Of a stretch of 64,000 nucleotides of DNA, positions 49,745 through 58,769 are shown one piece after another (the first letter of the stretch is position 1; every line of letters starts with the position of its first letter). This stretch comes from Kangiella sp. (GTDB lineage: Bacteria > Pseudomonadota > Gammaproteobacteria > Enterobacterales > Kangiellaceae), in contig NZ_JABURJ010000110.1 in assembly GCF_014762745.1 (NCBI RefSeq), positions 1 through 64,000 on the forward strand, in the 5' to 3' direction. The notes below the pieces were generated by a model. The model saw only the letters and a program-made list of their open reading frames with translations. It searched no databases and was not told where the DNA came from. The translations under genes and the position numbers were made by a program.

Positions 49745-49903
49745 CTAGTTTTTGTTACGACTACTAAATCTTTTGTCAGCAACATATAAAACCAGAGCTA
49801 GTGCAAAAACTATTGCAACTTCCAGCCATGTTGGCAGGGCAAATACATTCCTTAAAACGTATCCAATGGAAATTCCCAATATAAAATATAGTATTCCTTT
49901 CAT
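49745..49903 (-). CDS. Small membrane protein not in ORF track (candidate immunity protein 1)
   Basis: Hand translation: MKGILYFILGISIGYVLRNVFALPTWLEVAIVFALALVLYVADKRFSSRNKN*; starts 8 nt after the exporter stop. Confidence 0.6.
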   Translation of the reverse strand: MKGILYFILGISIGYVLRNVFALPTWLEVAIVFALALVLYVADKRFSSRNKN

Positions 49904-49911
49904 TTATCTAC

Positions 49912-52020
49912 CTATTTCTTAATCTCATGCAACATACCGCCTTCCAGCACTAAAACCCTATCGGCCATAGCGATGGTTTCTGGGCGATGTGCAACAATAA
50001 TTCGTGTGATATTTAAACTCTTCACAGTGTCATTAACTACTCTCTCAAGTCCTACATCAAGATGAGAAGTTGCTTCATCGAGAAATAGCACTTTTGGTTC
50101 TTTATATAATGCACGTGCTAATAGCAGTCTTTGCTTTTGACCACCTGAGAGACTGCTTCCCATGTCCCCTATCAATGTGTTGTATCCCATTGGCATCGCC
50201 ATGATATCGTGGTGTATTGCCGCCATTTTGGCACATTCTTCAATTCTTGCCTGGTCATGAGTTGTATCAAAAAAACAAATGTTGTCAGCAATGCTACCTG
50301 ATAACAGTTGGTCATCCTGCATGACTGTTCCAATCATTTTTCGGTAATTCCTTAATCCTATTTTTCGTATATCAAGGCCATCAAGTATTACTGCTCCCTG
50401 GGTCGGCTCTAATAAACCTAACAAGATTTTAATTAGTGTCGTTTTACCCGCTCCCGATGCTCCGACAATTGCGACAGATGAACCCGGCGTTATCCTGTAA
50501 TTTATACCCTTAAGGATCTCGGGTTCGTTTGAAGAATACTTAAAGCGTACATTTCTGACTTCCACTTCTCCCTTGCTATCTATTACATTACTTGAACCCT
50601 CAGTATGTTTTTCCTGCTCAGCCAAAACAATATCACCTAACCTTTCAAGGTGAAGCGAAAGCATCTTAAACTGAATAAGCTTATCAACTAGTGCCGAAGC
50701 CTTGCCGGTAAACTGTGATTTGTAAGACATAAATGCATACAACATACCCACCGTCAGGAGACTATCTATTACTTGAGTTGCCGCAAGATAAATAACAATA
50801 ACGTTCTCAATCCCAAATATCAGTCCATTTAGAAAGTTGTATGTGATATTAAGCTTACCAACCTTGATCCCTGCATTCATTTCATCGGCATAATAATTTT
50901 GCCAAACAGCCTGTCTTTGAACTTCATTTCCAAACAATTTGACGCTTTGTACCCCTCGAACTGTTTCCATGAAGTTAGAGCTTTGCTTGGCATTTGCAAC
51001 TATTTGCTCCTCGTTTAGTTGCCTGTAGGGTCTATACAAGGCCAACCTTAGTAAGGTATATAACAGTACCGCACCAATTACAATAAAGCCCAATAATGTA
51101 CTGTACACAAACATCATTATTAGAAGACCTACAGCCATAATTCCATCAACCAATGCCGATATTAATCCCGTGGTTAATAAATTCCTTATACTTGCTAAAG
51201 ACCCAAACCTTGAAACAACATCACCAATATGTCTTTTCTCAAAGTAGTCCATTGGCAGTCTAAGAAGGTGTCTGAATAAATTAGCGGCCATCTGTATATT
51301 CAGCTGAGTACTCATATACAAAATAATAATACTACGTAACGCTGTAACAGCTACCTTAATCAGCATTAATAAGCCAAAGCCAATAGCAAGAACTACCAGC
51401 AAATCAAGATCTTGGCTGACGATTACATCATCAACTACAAGTTGCATGTAAAACGGACTGGCTATAGCAAAAGTTTGCAGTAATAACGACAAGATAAAGA
51501 TCTGAACTAGAACACGCTTTATCCCAGTAATACTGCTCCAAAAGTCAGATAGTTTGGTCTTTCGCTTTATCTCTTGCGGCTTAAAGTCTGGCGTAGGTGT
51601 TAACTCCAGTGCCACCCCAGTAAAGTGCTTCGAAACCTCGTTAAGTTTTAATGTTCTTAGTCCAACTGCAGGATCATGAATTGTTATCTTATCCCGTTTA
51701 ATACTTTTGAGTACAACAAAGTGATTGAGATCCCAATGAAGTACGCAAGGTGTTTTTAAATGATTTAACTCTTCTAATTCCAGCCTCAAAGGGCGAGCTG
51801 ACATTTCTAAGTTATCACCGAGCTTAATGAGATCAGCGAGAGTGGCACCTTTAGACGATATTGAGAATTTCCGGCGCAGAGAGTTTAGATCAACTTTATG
51901 GCCATGATAGTTAGCTATCATGGCTAAACAGGCCAGTCCACACTCTGAAGCTTCAGTTTGGATTATTAAAGGTAACGTCTTTCTCCAGCTGTACTGGAGT
52001 AGTTTAGAAGGATTCTCCAT
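49912..52020 (-). CDS. Peptidase-containing ABC exporter (C39 bacteriocin-processing type, CvaB-like)
   Basis: C39 TEASECGLACLAMIANYHGH and HWDLNHFVVL; Walker A GASGAGKTTL, LSGGQKQRLLLARAL. Confidence 0.95.
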   Translation of the reverse strand: MENPSKLLQYSWRKTLPLIIQTEASECGLACLAMIANYHGHKVDLNSLRRKFSISSKGATLADLIKLGDNLEMSARPLRLELEELNHLKTPCVLHWDLNHFVVLKSIKRDKITIHDPAVGLRTLKLNEVSKHFTGVALELTPTPDFKPQEIKRKTKLSDFWSSITGIKRVLVQIFILSLLLQTFAIASPFYMQLVVDDVIVSQDLDLLVVLAIGFGLLMLIKVAVTALRSIIILYMSTQLNIQMAANLFRHLLRLPMDYFEKRHIGDVVSRFGSLASIRNLLTTGLISALVDGIMAVGLLIMMFVYSTLLGFIVIGAVLLYTLLRLALYRPYRQLNEEQIVANAKQSSNFMETVRGVQSVKLFGNEVQRQAVWQNYYADEMNAGIKVGKLNITYNFLNGLIFGIENVIVIYLAATQVIDSLLTVGMLYAFMSYKSQFTGKASALVDKLIQFKMLSLHLERLGDIVLAEQEKHTEGSSNVIDSKGEVEVRNVRFKYSSNEPEILKGINYRITPGSSVAIVGASGAGKTTLIKILLGLLEPTQGAVILDGLDIRKIGLRNYRKMIGTVMQDDQLLSGSIADNICFFDTTHDQARIEECAKMAAIHHDIMAMPMGYNTLIGDMGSSLSGGQKQRLLLARALYKEPKVLFLDEATSHLDVGLERVVNDTVKSLNITRIIVAHRPETIAMADRVLVLEGGMLHEIKK

Positions 52021-52025
52021 TATTA

Positions 52026-53276
52026 TTATATTTTTCCACGCAAACTATAAATAGGTTCGAGCAACCATTCAACTAAACTTCTCTCACCCAATATAATATC
52101 GGCGTTAACCGACATGCCAGATTGCAATATCATTTTCTTATCATATGCCGTTACATACTGGGATTTTAACTCAACATTCACCTTATAAACAGGCTCTTGC
52201 AACTGTATTAAGTTCGATGCTTCGTTTGGATTAATTACCGAAGACGCGATATTGCTCACCGTTCCTTCGTACAGCCCATATCGTTGATAAGGGAAGGCAT
52301 CATACCTTAACAATACTTTTTGTCCTTCATTAACAAAACCAATTGCACGGGAGGGAAGGTATAACTCAGCATACAGTACAGTATCTTCAGGTATTATAGT
52401 TAACAGTGGCTTATTAGGACTAACAGTTTGTCCTGCATTTACCTGCATAGCAGTCACACGACCAGAGACAGGAGCCTTGACAATATAAGAGCTTGCTCCT
52501 TTGAGCTCGATAATCCTTTCTTTTAAACGAGCTAACGTACTCTCTAACTCATTCTGACGTTCTTTGGCTTTAACTGGTAATTGAGATAGTTGCTTCTCTG
52601 CTTGGCTAAGTTCCAACTCTTTATTGAGAATTACTCTTTTGAGTGATTCCAAATTAGCTTTATGAGTTAAGTAAGTGCTATGCCTAGAGCTAACCTCAGC
52701 CTCTCTAACTAACCCCCTTTTTCTAAAATCAATATACTTGCTCCATTCATTTTTATTTACCTTCACAAGCTCTCTTTGCGTTTTAATTTGTACAGAAAGC
52801 TTCGACAACTCATCAGATAAGTTCGCTATCTGTTGGTGCAACTGCTCTGTTTCAGATGCATTAATTTCCTCTTGGTTGAAAGCACGATCAAGAAGGCTAT
52901 CAATCTGAGTTTCAACTTCCTTAATCAATTGCTCGTTAAGTGCATGACCTCCCGCGTAATACCTCCCTGTGGCTACCTGCAAAATAGCATCGCCTTTTTT
53001 AACATAGTCACCTTCTATTACTAGCTTTTTGTCCACCGTGCCTAGATAAGGAGCATATACTTTCAGCGCTCCCTTATTTGGCAGTATATAACCATTAACA
53101 ATCTGCTTTTTGGAATAAGTGCCTTGTATAAGAAACAATACCATCGACAGCACTATAGCTAAAAAAAATAACACAAACGCTAAACTTAAAGGCTGATTTT
53201 TTACAACTACACTTCCCAACATATTGGAAGAACTGTTGTCTACTGCTTCTTGTCGATATAACTTTACATCTTCCAT
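52026..53276 (-). CDS. HlyD/CvaA-family membrane fusion protein
   Basis: N-terminal TM, coiled-coil hairpin, VKAPVSGRVTAMQVNAGQTVSPNKPLLTIIPED; directly upstream of the ABC exporter. Confidence 0.92.
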   Translation of the reverse strand: MEDVKLYRQEAVDNSSSNMLGSVVVKNQPLSLAFVLFFLAIVLSMVLFLIQGTYSKKQIVNGYILPNKGALKVYAPYLGTVDKKLVIEGDYVKKGDAILQVATGRYYAGGHALNEQLIKEVETQIDSLLDRAFNQEEINASETEQLHQQIANLSDELSKLSVQIKTQRELVKVNKNEWSKYIDFRKRGLVREAEVSSRHSTYLTHKANLESLKRVILNKELELSQAEKQLSQLPVKAKERQNELESTLARLKERIIELKGASSYIVKAPVSGRVTAMQVNAGQTVSPNKPLLTIIPEDTVLYAELYLPSRAIGFVNEGQKVLLRYDAFPYQRYGLYEGTVSNIASSVINPNEASNLIQLQEPVYKVNVELKSQYVTAYDKKMILQSGMSVNADIILGERSLVEWLLEPIYSLRGKI

Positions 53277-53405
53277 ATTTAATATTTAAAGGACTCGATA
53301 ACTATCTTACTAAGTTCCCAGTTGCTAATATTTATTTTTTAGTATTGCTTTACATGAGCTATAAAGACTTTAACTTCAATTAAACTATCAAATATAGTGC
53401 CCCTA

Positions 53406-53582
53406 TCATTTATACGACTGACATTTACCATTAATTTTCATATATTCTAATAATTTATGTAGAAAATATTTCAAACTCGATCCCATGCCCAATCTTGTTT
53501 TATCATCTTTGCTACCCAGAACTACTTCTAAACCTTCATATGCCTTATAACTTTCTAATAGATTTCTTTGAAATGGGACGGT
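53406..53582 (-). pseudogene. Open 58-codon frame without an obvious 5' start (possible gene remnant)
   Basis: Hand translation: TVPFQRNLLESYKAYEGLEVVLGSKDDKTRLGMGSSLKYFLHKLLEYMKINGKCQSYK*; only internal ATG gives 26 aa. Confidence 0.3.
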
Positions 53583-53736
53583 CTAACTTCTCTGTTTGAG
53601 GAAAACTTATCAAGAACTACATAAATGTCCTATTTTAAATTTAGGTTTAATTAAATTAACCATGCCACATTACTACAATGTATTTATTTAATTAATTACT
53701 AATAATCACGTGTATCTAGCAATTTTCATTAATAAA

Positions 53737-53756
53737 GGGCGCCCACATGGGCGCAG
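53737..53756 (-). terminator. Terminator of the peptide-gene cluster
   Basis: GCGCCC-ATGT-GGGCGC followed by CCTTTATT on the minus strand. Confidence 0.65.
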
Positions 53757-53794
53757 GATATACTGTCACAGAACTGACTAAATCAGTTAATACT

Positions 53795-54103
53795 TTAAGT
53801 ATCTCTGACAACATCAATTGATACCTTAACAGTATTGTCTTTTCTGCCATCTATTGCTTTACTGCACTCAACTTGGTATTTATTGTTAGAGTAGTTTATT
53901 TTAACTTTTACATTTGACTTTGTATAAAAAACTCCGTTTGAGATTTCTGTGCTTTCAGATGAAAATCTTGTTGCACTATTTATAATATCCTGAGCGATAG
54001 CTTTGCAATCCCTTTGCTCGAAACTATCCTCTTTAGAAAAAGCCTGCTTTGAAAACAATAGTAGAAGCACAAGTGCAAGTACTAATTTCCACTTACTATG
54101 CAT
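53795..54103 (-). CDS. Small Sec-secreted two-Cys protein in the microcin-like locus
   Basis: Signal peptide WKLVLALVLLLLFSKQAFS; Cys in RDCKAI and QVECSK; SD AAAGGAG. Confidence 0.65.
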   Translation of the reverse strand: MHSKWKLVLALVLLLLFSKQAFSKEDSFEQRDCKAIAQDIINSATRFSSESTEISNGVFYTKSNVKVKINYSNNKYQVECSKAIDGRKDNTVKVSIDVVRDT

Positions 54104-54117
54104 ATTTACAAACTCCT

Positions 54118-54360
54118 TTACTCACCTTGCGAAACATCTACCGTCCGCTCATTACAATCAACAGTTAGAGAATCCCCTGAATTTAATTCCCAGCCTAAAA
54201 TATTAACTGACTTTGTGACCTCTATACTAAAACTATCAACTGACCCGCTATCGCATACATCACTAACAAACTGTTGTCTTTCTGAAGCAGTACTATCTGT
54301 AAGCCCGCTTTCATTGCCACCACTTATTATATTTAAACTATCTAAAGCTAATTCCTTCAT
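54118..54360 (-). CDS. Double-glycine leader peptide A (microcin/bacteriocin-like precursor)
   Basis: Leader MKELALDSLNIISGG; mature CDSGSVDS...LTVDCN; TTAGGTG SD region. Confidence 0.72.
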   Translation of the reverse strand: MKELALDSLNIISGGNESGLTDSTASERQQFVSDVCDSGSVDSFSIEVTKSVNILGWELNSGDSLTVDCNERTVDVSQGE

Positions 54361-54443
54361 AACAACACCTAAAATCTAATCTTATATAAAAGAGCTCATT
54401 ACTGAGCCCTTTACAATTGCGAATAAAAAAATTGAACGTATAA

Positions 54444-54713
54444 TTAACCTTCTGAGGTTTCTCCGCTTGAGCTTCCCTCTCCCGAAGGTTGATTAGAACC
54501 AGTATCAGTGTTACAGGTTACTGATACCTTACCTGATAATGAACCAGAAAATACAGACCCAAAAGTAACCTCGCCCTCAAGCATCATGCTAGCTGAATCC
54601 ACATTACCAGAGTCACAAATTGCTTCTGGCAAAGTGTCAACATTGCTAGATGATGAGCCACCATCATTTCCACCAGCAACAATTGTAATTTCTTCTACTG
54701 TTAAATTTCTCAT
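54444..54713 (-). CDS. Double-glycine leader peptide B (microcin/bacteriocin-like precursor)
   Basis: Leader MRNLTVEEITIVAGG; mature CDSGNVDS...VSVTCN; Ser/Gly-rich C-terminus GSNQPSGEGSSSGETSEG; SD TTAGGAG. Confidence 0.75.
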   Translation of the reverse strand: MRNLTVEEITIVAGGNDGGSSSSNVDTLPEAICDSGNVDSASMMLEGEVTFGSVFSGSLSGKVSVTCNTDTGSNQPSGEGSSSGETSEG

Positions 54714-54780
54714 TTGATTCTCCTAATTTGTTTGTTACTTTTCTCCATGTTTCCATGTCGAAGTTTGATTAATTAAAATT

Positions 54781-54796
54781 GTTAAAGCGCTTCAAC
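54781..54796. promoter_or_regulatory. Palindromic operator-like site upstream of peptide B
   Basis: GTTAAAGCGCTTCAAC, 7 of 8 positions symmetrical, about 68 bp upstream of the start codon; LacI-family-like. Confidence 0.4.
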
Positions 54797-54822
54797 GGGT
54801 GCAGAAGTTAATCCAAATCAAT

Positions 54823-54832
54823 GGGGGGGGGG
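54823..54832. repeat. G10 homopolymer tract
   Basis: Ten consecutive G on + strand, about 110 bp upstream of peptide B. Confidence 0.9.
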
Positions 54833-55022
54833 TAGTATCTTTTTGCGTTTTTTTGTATTTGTTTGTATCAATGCGTATTTGCATTAACCTCAATTTATTA
54901 ATGACTTTTGAGTTCTTTGACTGTAAACAACGTGCTAAAAAGTATATCTCACTCTTGTCATCGCTCTTTCTTTATCATAGATTCATTAGTTGATTTTATT
55001 AATAACCTTCCATTAAATTCTT

Positions 55023-55748
55023 ATGCAATTCTCACTACCACTCGAAAAAGCCACGCTTAAGAAACGCTACAAACGATTTCTGGCCGACGTTCACAACACC
55101 AAGAAGGGAGACTTTACAGCCCACTGCCCCAATACGGGTTCGATGAAAAACTGTTGGCAGGAAGGTGATACCGTCTGGCTGCTGGATTCTGAAAATCCGA
55201 AACGCAAATATCGCTACACCTGGGTGCTGGATGAAACTCCCGATGGTGACTTTATTTGCATTAACACTCATCTAGCCAACCAAATTGTGATGGAAGGCAT
55301 TGCCGAGAAAAAAATCAAGCAACTTAATGGTTATGATTCTGTCAGACAGGAAGTGAAGTATGGCGATGAGAACAGTCGCATTGACCTGTTACTTGAGGCT
55401 ACTGATAAGCCTGACTGCTATGTAGAAATCAAAACGGTGACTTTGCTCGAACAAGGTGATGAATTTAAAGCTGGCGCCGGTTTCTTTCCCGATGCAGTCA
55501 GTACTCGCGGACAGAAGCATCTGCGCGAGCTGATGGCAATGGTTGAGCAGGGGTATCGGGCAGTGCTGTTCTTTCTGGTCCAGCATACCGGCATCAAAAC
55601 GGTCAGCCCGGCTGCGCATATTGATCCACAATATGCTAAGTTATTAGATAAGGCGGCTAAGACTGGGGTTGAAATTGTCGCTTATAACACCCATATCAGC
55701 TCGGCTGAAATATATTTAGGGAAAGAACTACCGGTTATTATTCCCTGA
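55023..55748 (+). CDS. sfsA: Sugar fermentation stimulation protein homolog
   Basis: KRYKRFLADV, HCPNTGSM, CYVEIKTVTL, FPDAVSTRGQKHLREL. Confidence 0.96.
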   Translation: MQFSLPLEKATLKKRYKRFLADVHNTKKGDFTAHCPNTGSMKNCWQEGDTVWLLDSENPKRKYRYTWVLDETPDGDFICINTHLANQIVMEGIAEKKIKQLNGYDSVRQEVKYGDENSRIDLLLEATDKPDCYVEIKTVTLLEQGDEFKAGAGFFPDAVSTRGQKHLRELMAMVEQGYRAVLFFLVQHTGIKTVSPAAHIDPQYAKLLDKAAKTGVEIVAYNTHISSAEIYLGKELPVIIP

Positions 55749-55959
55749 TTTTCAGTAGGTTAATCAACACCTTAAGTCAGAAAAGTCTATTTTTTGCACT
55801 TTTTTAATGTATTTTGCACAGATTAGGCTTTTCAATTGCTGGTCATAGGGATAATATCCCTGTTTCACTTTTTCAAAGCGAGCCCTTTAAAAGCTTGCTT
55901 TTTTGCCAAGTGCGCGCCGTGAGGCGTCTGGTTTTAATACGAAATGGAGCGTTGCTTAG

Positions 55960-56406
55960 ATGCCACGTAAACAATCAGTAACAAATAGCACTCTCGAGAA
56001 ATTAGGCCTTAAGCCTTATAAAGAGAAGAAAGGCGAAGAATACATGAATGATGCTCAATATGAGCACTTCCGCAATATTCTTGCCGCATGGAAAAAACAA
56101 TTGATGGAAGAAGTTGATCGTACTGTGCACCATATGCAAGACGAAGCTGCAAACTTCCCGGATCCGGTTGACCGCGCTGCTCAGGAAGAAGAATTTTCTT
56201 TGGAACTGCGTACCCGCGACCGCGAGCGTAAATTGTTAAAGAAAATTATTCAGTCTCTGAACAAGATTGACGATGAAGAATACGGTTACTGCGAATCCTG
56301 CGGTATCGAAATCGGTATTCGTCGTCTGGAAGCACGTCCTACTGCTGAGCTTTGCATCGACTGCAAAACTCTGGCAGAAATCAAAGAAAAGCAATACGGT
56401 AGTTAA
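55960..56406 (+). CDS. dksA: RNA polymerase-binding transcription factor DksA
   Basis: [31 protein letters not shown], zinc finger [27 protein letters not shown]. Confidence 0.97.
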   Translation: MPRKQSVTNSTLEKLGLKPYKEKKGEEYMNDAQYEHFRNILAAWKKQLMEEVDRTVHHMQDEAANFPDPVDRAAQEEEFSLELRTRDRERKLLKKIIQSLNKIDDEEYGYCESCGIEIGIRRLEARPTAELCIDCKTLAEIKEKQYGS

Positions 56407-56411
56407 TTGTT

Positions 56412-56440
56412 CGGGGCAGACATATCGTCTGCCCTTTTCA
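56412..56440 (+). terminator. Rho-independent terminator of dksA
   Basis: GGGCAGACATATCGTCTGCCCTTTT. Confidence 0.8.
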
Positions 56441-56460
56441 TATCTATCCCTTGTCTTATT

Positions 56461-57336
56461 ATGGCAGGACGTTTTGCTCCATCCCCATCAGGCCCTCTTC
56501 ATTTCGGCTCGCTGATAGCAGCCGTCGGTAGCTATCTGATCGCAAAGTCTCGCAACACTCAATGGCTGGTTCGCATCGAAGACATTGATCCGCCGCGCGA
56601 AGTGCAAGGTGCCAGCGACATCATATTGCGCCAGCTGGAAGCCTTTGGTTTGCACTGGGATAGTAGTGTTCTGTATCAAAGCCAACGCCTTGATCGTTAC
56701 AACGAAATCATAGAAGAGCTCAAATCGCGGGATCTGGTCTACGCCTGTAACTGCACCCGAAAAAAAATTAAAGCACGCAACGGCAATGGCTACTATCCGA
56801 ATATCTGCGCTGCAAAGAATTTAAGCTTTAATGGCGACGTCGCTATCAGATTACGCCATGGCCACGATGACTATCATTTTGTGGATAAGATTCAGGGAAG
56901 TTGTCAGTTTGATGATTCTCTCTATAACGAGGACTTCACCATTCGCCGCAAGGATGGCTTAATCGCCTATCAGTTAGCGGTTGTGGCTGATGATATTGAA
57001 CAGGGCATCGATCATGTGGTGCGAGGCTGCGATCTGCTCGACTCTACTCCACGCCAGCTACGTCTTTATGAAGTGCTCAGTGCTAAAGCACCTGACTGGT
57101 ATCATCTGCCGCTGGCAATTAACCCTGATGGCAATAAATTATCCAAACAGAACCATGCTCCGGCTATCGACAGCCAACAGGCCTCGAAGCTTTTATGCCA
57201 CGCACTGGAATTTTTAGGCCAGCCGGTTGCTCTGGAACTCAGACAAGAATTGCCCGTGGCCATTATGGATTATGCCCTTAGCCAATTCAGGCTTGATCAG
57301 ATCCCAGCCAGCCAACAAATCCTTTATTTAGATTAA
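56461..57336 (+). CDS. gluQRS: Glutamyl-Q tRNA(Asp) synthetase
   Basis: AGRFAPSPSGPLHFGSLIAAVGSYL; Cys cluster CNCTRKKI...YYPNIC; the track start at 56407 lies before the dksA terminator. Confidence 0.95.
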   Translation: MAGRFAPSPSGPLHFGSLIAAVGSYLIAKSRNTQWLVRIEDIDPPREVQGASDIILRQLEAFGLHWDSSVLYQSQRLDRYNEIIEELKSRDLVYACNCTRKKIKARNGNGYYPNICAAKNLSFNGDVAIRLRHGHDDYHFVDKIQGSCQFDDSLYNEDFTIRRKDGLIAYQLAVVADDIEQGIDHVVRGCDLLDSTPRQLRLYEVLSAKAPDWYHLPLAINPDGNKLSKQNHAPAIDSQQASKLLCHALEFLGQPVALELRQELPVAIMDYALSQFRLDQIPASQQILYLD

Positions 57337-57387
57337 TTAGATAGGCGCTTGTGCTATGATCGCCCCATACTGTCAAATTCACACTTT

Positions 57388-58758
57388 ATGAGTTCAATAA
57401 TTAAGTCCGTCAAACGTTGGTTTGCCAGCCCGGCTACTGAAACATCCGGTGCAGGAGCAAATACTCAAATCATTTCACGCGATCAGCATTCGATTTCGCG
57501 TAAAGATATTAGCGAAAATGCCCTGAAAGTCTTATACCGTCTGAGCAATGCTGGCTATGAGTCATTTCTGGTCGGCGGTGGCGTGCGTGATATTTTGCTG
57601 GGGCTGCATCCTAAAGACTTCGATATCGCGACCAATGCAACGCCGGAACAGGTCAAAGAACTGTTCCGCAACTGCCGTATCGTCGGTCGTCGCTTCAGGT
57701 TGGCGCATATTCTGTTTGGCCGCGATGTGATTGAGGTGGCGACTTTCCGGGCGCATTGCGATGACAATATTCAGCAGGCCAAAGAAGGCATGATACTGCG
57801 CGATAATGTCTATGGCGATATTGAAGAAGATGCCATTCGCCGTGACTTCACCATCAATGCGCTTTACTACAACATCAAGGATTTCTCGGTTCACGATTAT
57901 TGTGATGGTCTGTCGGACTTACGTAAACGTCAATTGCGTATGATTGGCGACCCGGAAACCCGTTACCGCGAAGATCCGGTGCGCATGTTGCGTGTGGTTC
58001 GCCTGGCCTGCAAGCTGGATTTATCTATTGAGCAGAAAACCCTTGAGCCTATTGCCGAACTGTCCTATTTGCTTGAACAGGTTCCTGCCGCTCGATTATG
58101 GGAAGAATACCGCAAACTGTTTCTGGCCGGTGCCGGCAAGCTGACCTTTCAAAAACTACGCGAGTATGGTCTATTCCATGCATTGTTCCCAGCGACCGAT
58201 CGCGCTCTGAAACATCAAGATACTGCCCAGGCCCAACAGACTGAGCAACTGGTTCTGGACGCGCTGGAAAACACTGATACGCGGATTGCTACCGAGCAAA
58301 CGGTTAACCCGGCATTTCTGATGGCCGTCATGTTATGGCAGCCTCTATTGGAAAGTACCGAAGCGCTACAGCAGAAGGGCAATAACTTTAATGATGCCTT
58401 TTTTAAGAGCATGGCTCGCGTTCTCAACGCCCAGAGTCAGCATATCTCCATTCCGCGCCGTTATGCACTGGTGATTCGCGATATCTGGAGTATGCAGTTG
58501 CGCCTGCCTGCGCATCATGGCAAAAAAGCCTGGAGTATTTTCGAGCACCCACGTTTTCGTGCTGCTTACGATTTTTTACTGCTCCGTTCGCAGTCTGATC
58601 CACGTCAGAAAGAGCTCGCCGACTGGTGGACCAAATTTCAAGATGCCGATGCCAATGACCGCCGCCAGATGCTACAGCAAACTGCTACTGGCAAAAAACG
58701 TCGACGCCGCAAGCCGCGCAACCCAAAACGCCAACAAGCAAGCAAGAACCGTCATTAA
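57388..58758 (+). CDS. pcnB: Poly(A) polymerase I
   Basis: FLVGGGVRDILLGLHPKDFDIATNATPEQVKELF, RRDFTINALYYN; Arg/Lys-rich C-terminus. Confidence 0.95.
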   Translation: MSSIIKSVKRWFASPATETSGAGANTQIISRDQHSISRKDISENALKVLYRLSNAGYESFLVGGGVRDILLGLHPKDFDIATNATPEQVKELFRNCRIVGRRFRLAHILFGRDVIEVATFRAHCDDNIQQAKEGMILRDNVYGDIEEDAIRRDFTINALYYNIKDFSVHDYCDGLSDLRKRQLRMIGDPETRYREDPVRMLRVVRLACKLDLSIEQKTLEPIAELSYLLEQVPAARLWEEYRKLFLAGAGKLTFQKLREYGLFHALFPATDRALKHQDTAQAQQTEQLVLDALENTDTRIATEQTVNPAFLMAVMLWQPLLESTEALQQKGNNFNDAFFKSMARVLNAQSQHISIPRRYALVIRDIWSMQLRLPAHHGKKAWSIFEHPRFRAAYDFLLLRSQSDPRQKELADWWTKFQDADANDRRQMLQQTATGKKRRRRKPRNPKRQQASKNRH

Positions 58759-58769
58759 TTTCCACCACC

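Noticed and set aside
54444-54713. Peptide B as a true siderophore-microcin
   Set aside because: The Ser/Gly-rich tail is suggestive, but no MceC/MceD/MceIJ-type genes are seen in the window, so the assignment is not made.
54508-54717. 69-aa plus-strand ORF
   Set aside because: Antisense to double-glycine peptide B, which has leader motif and SD support.
54799-54993. 64-aa plus-strand ORF across the G10 tract
   Set aside because: Its frame depends on the homopolymer length; no ribosome-binding site or family signature.
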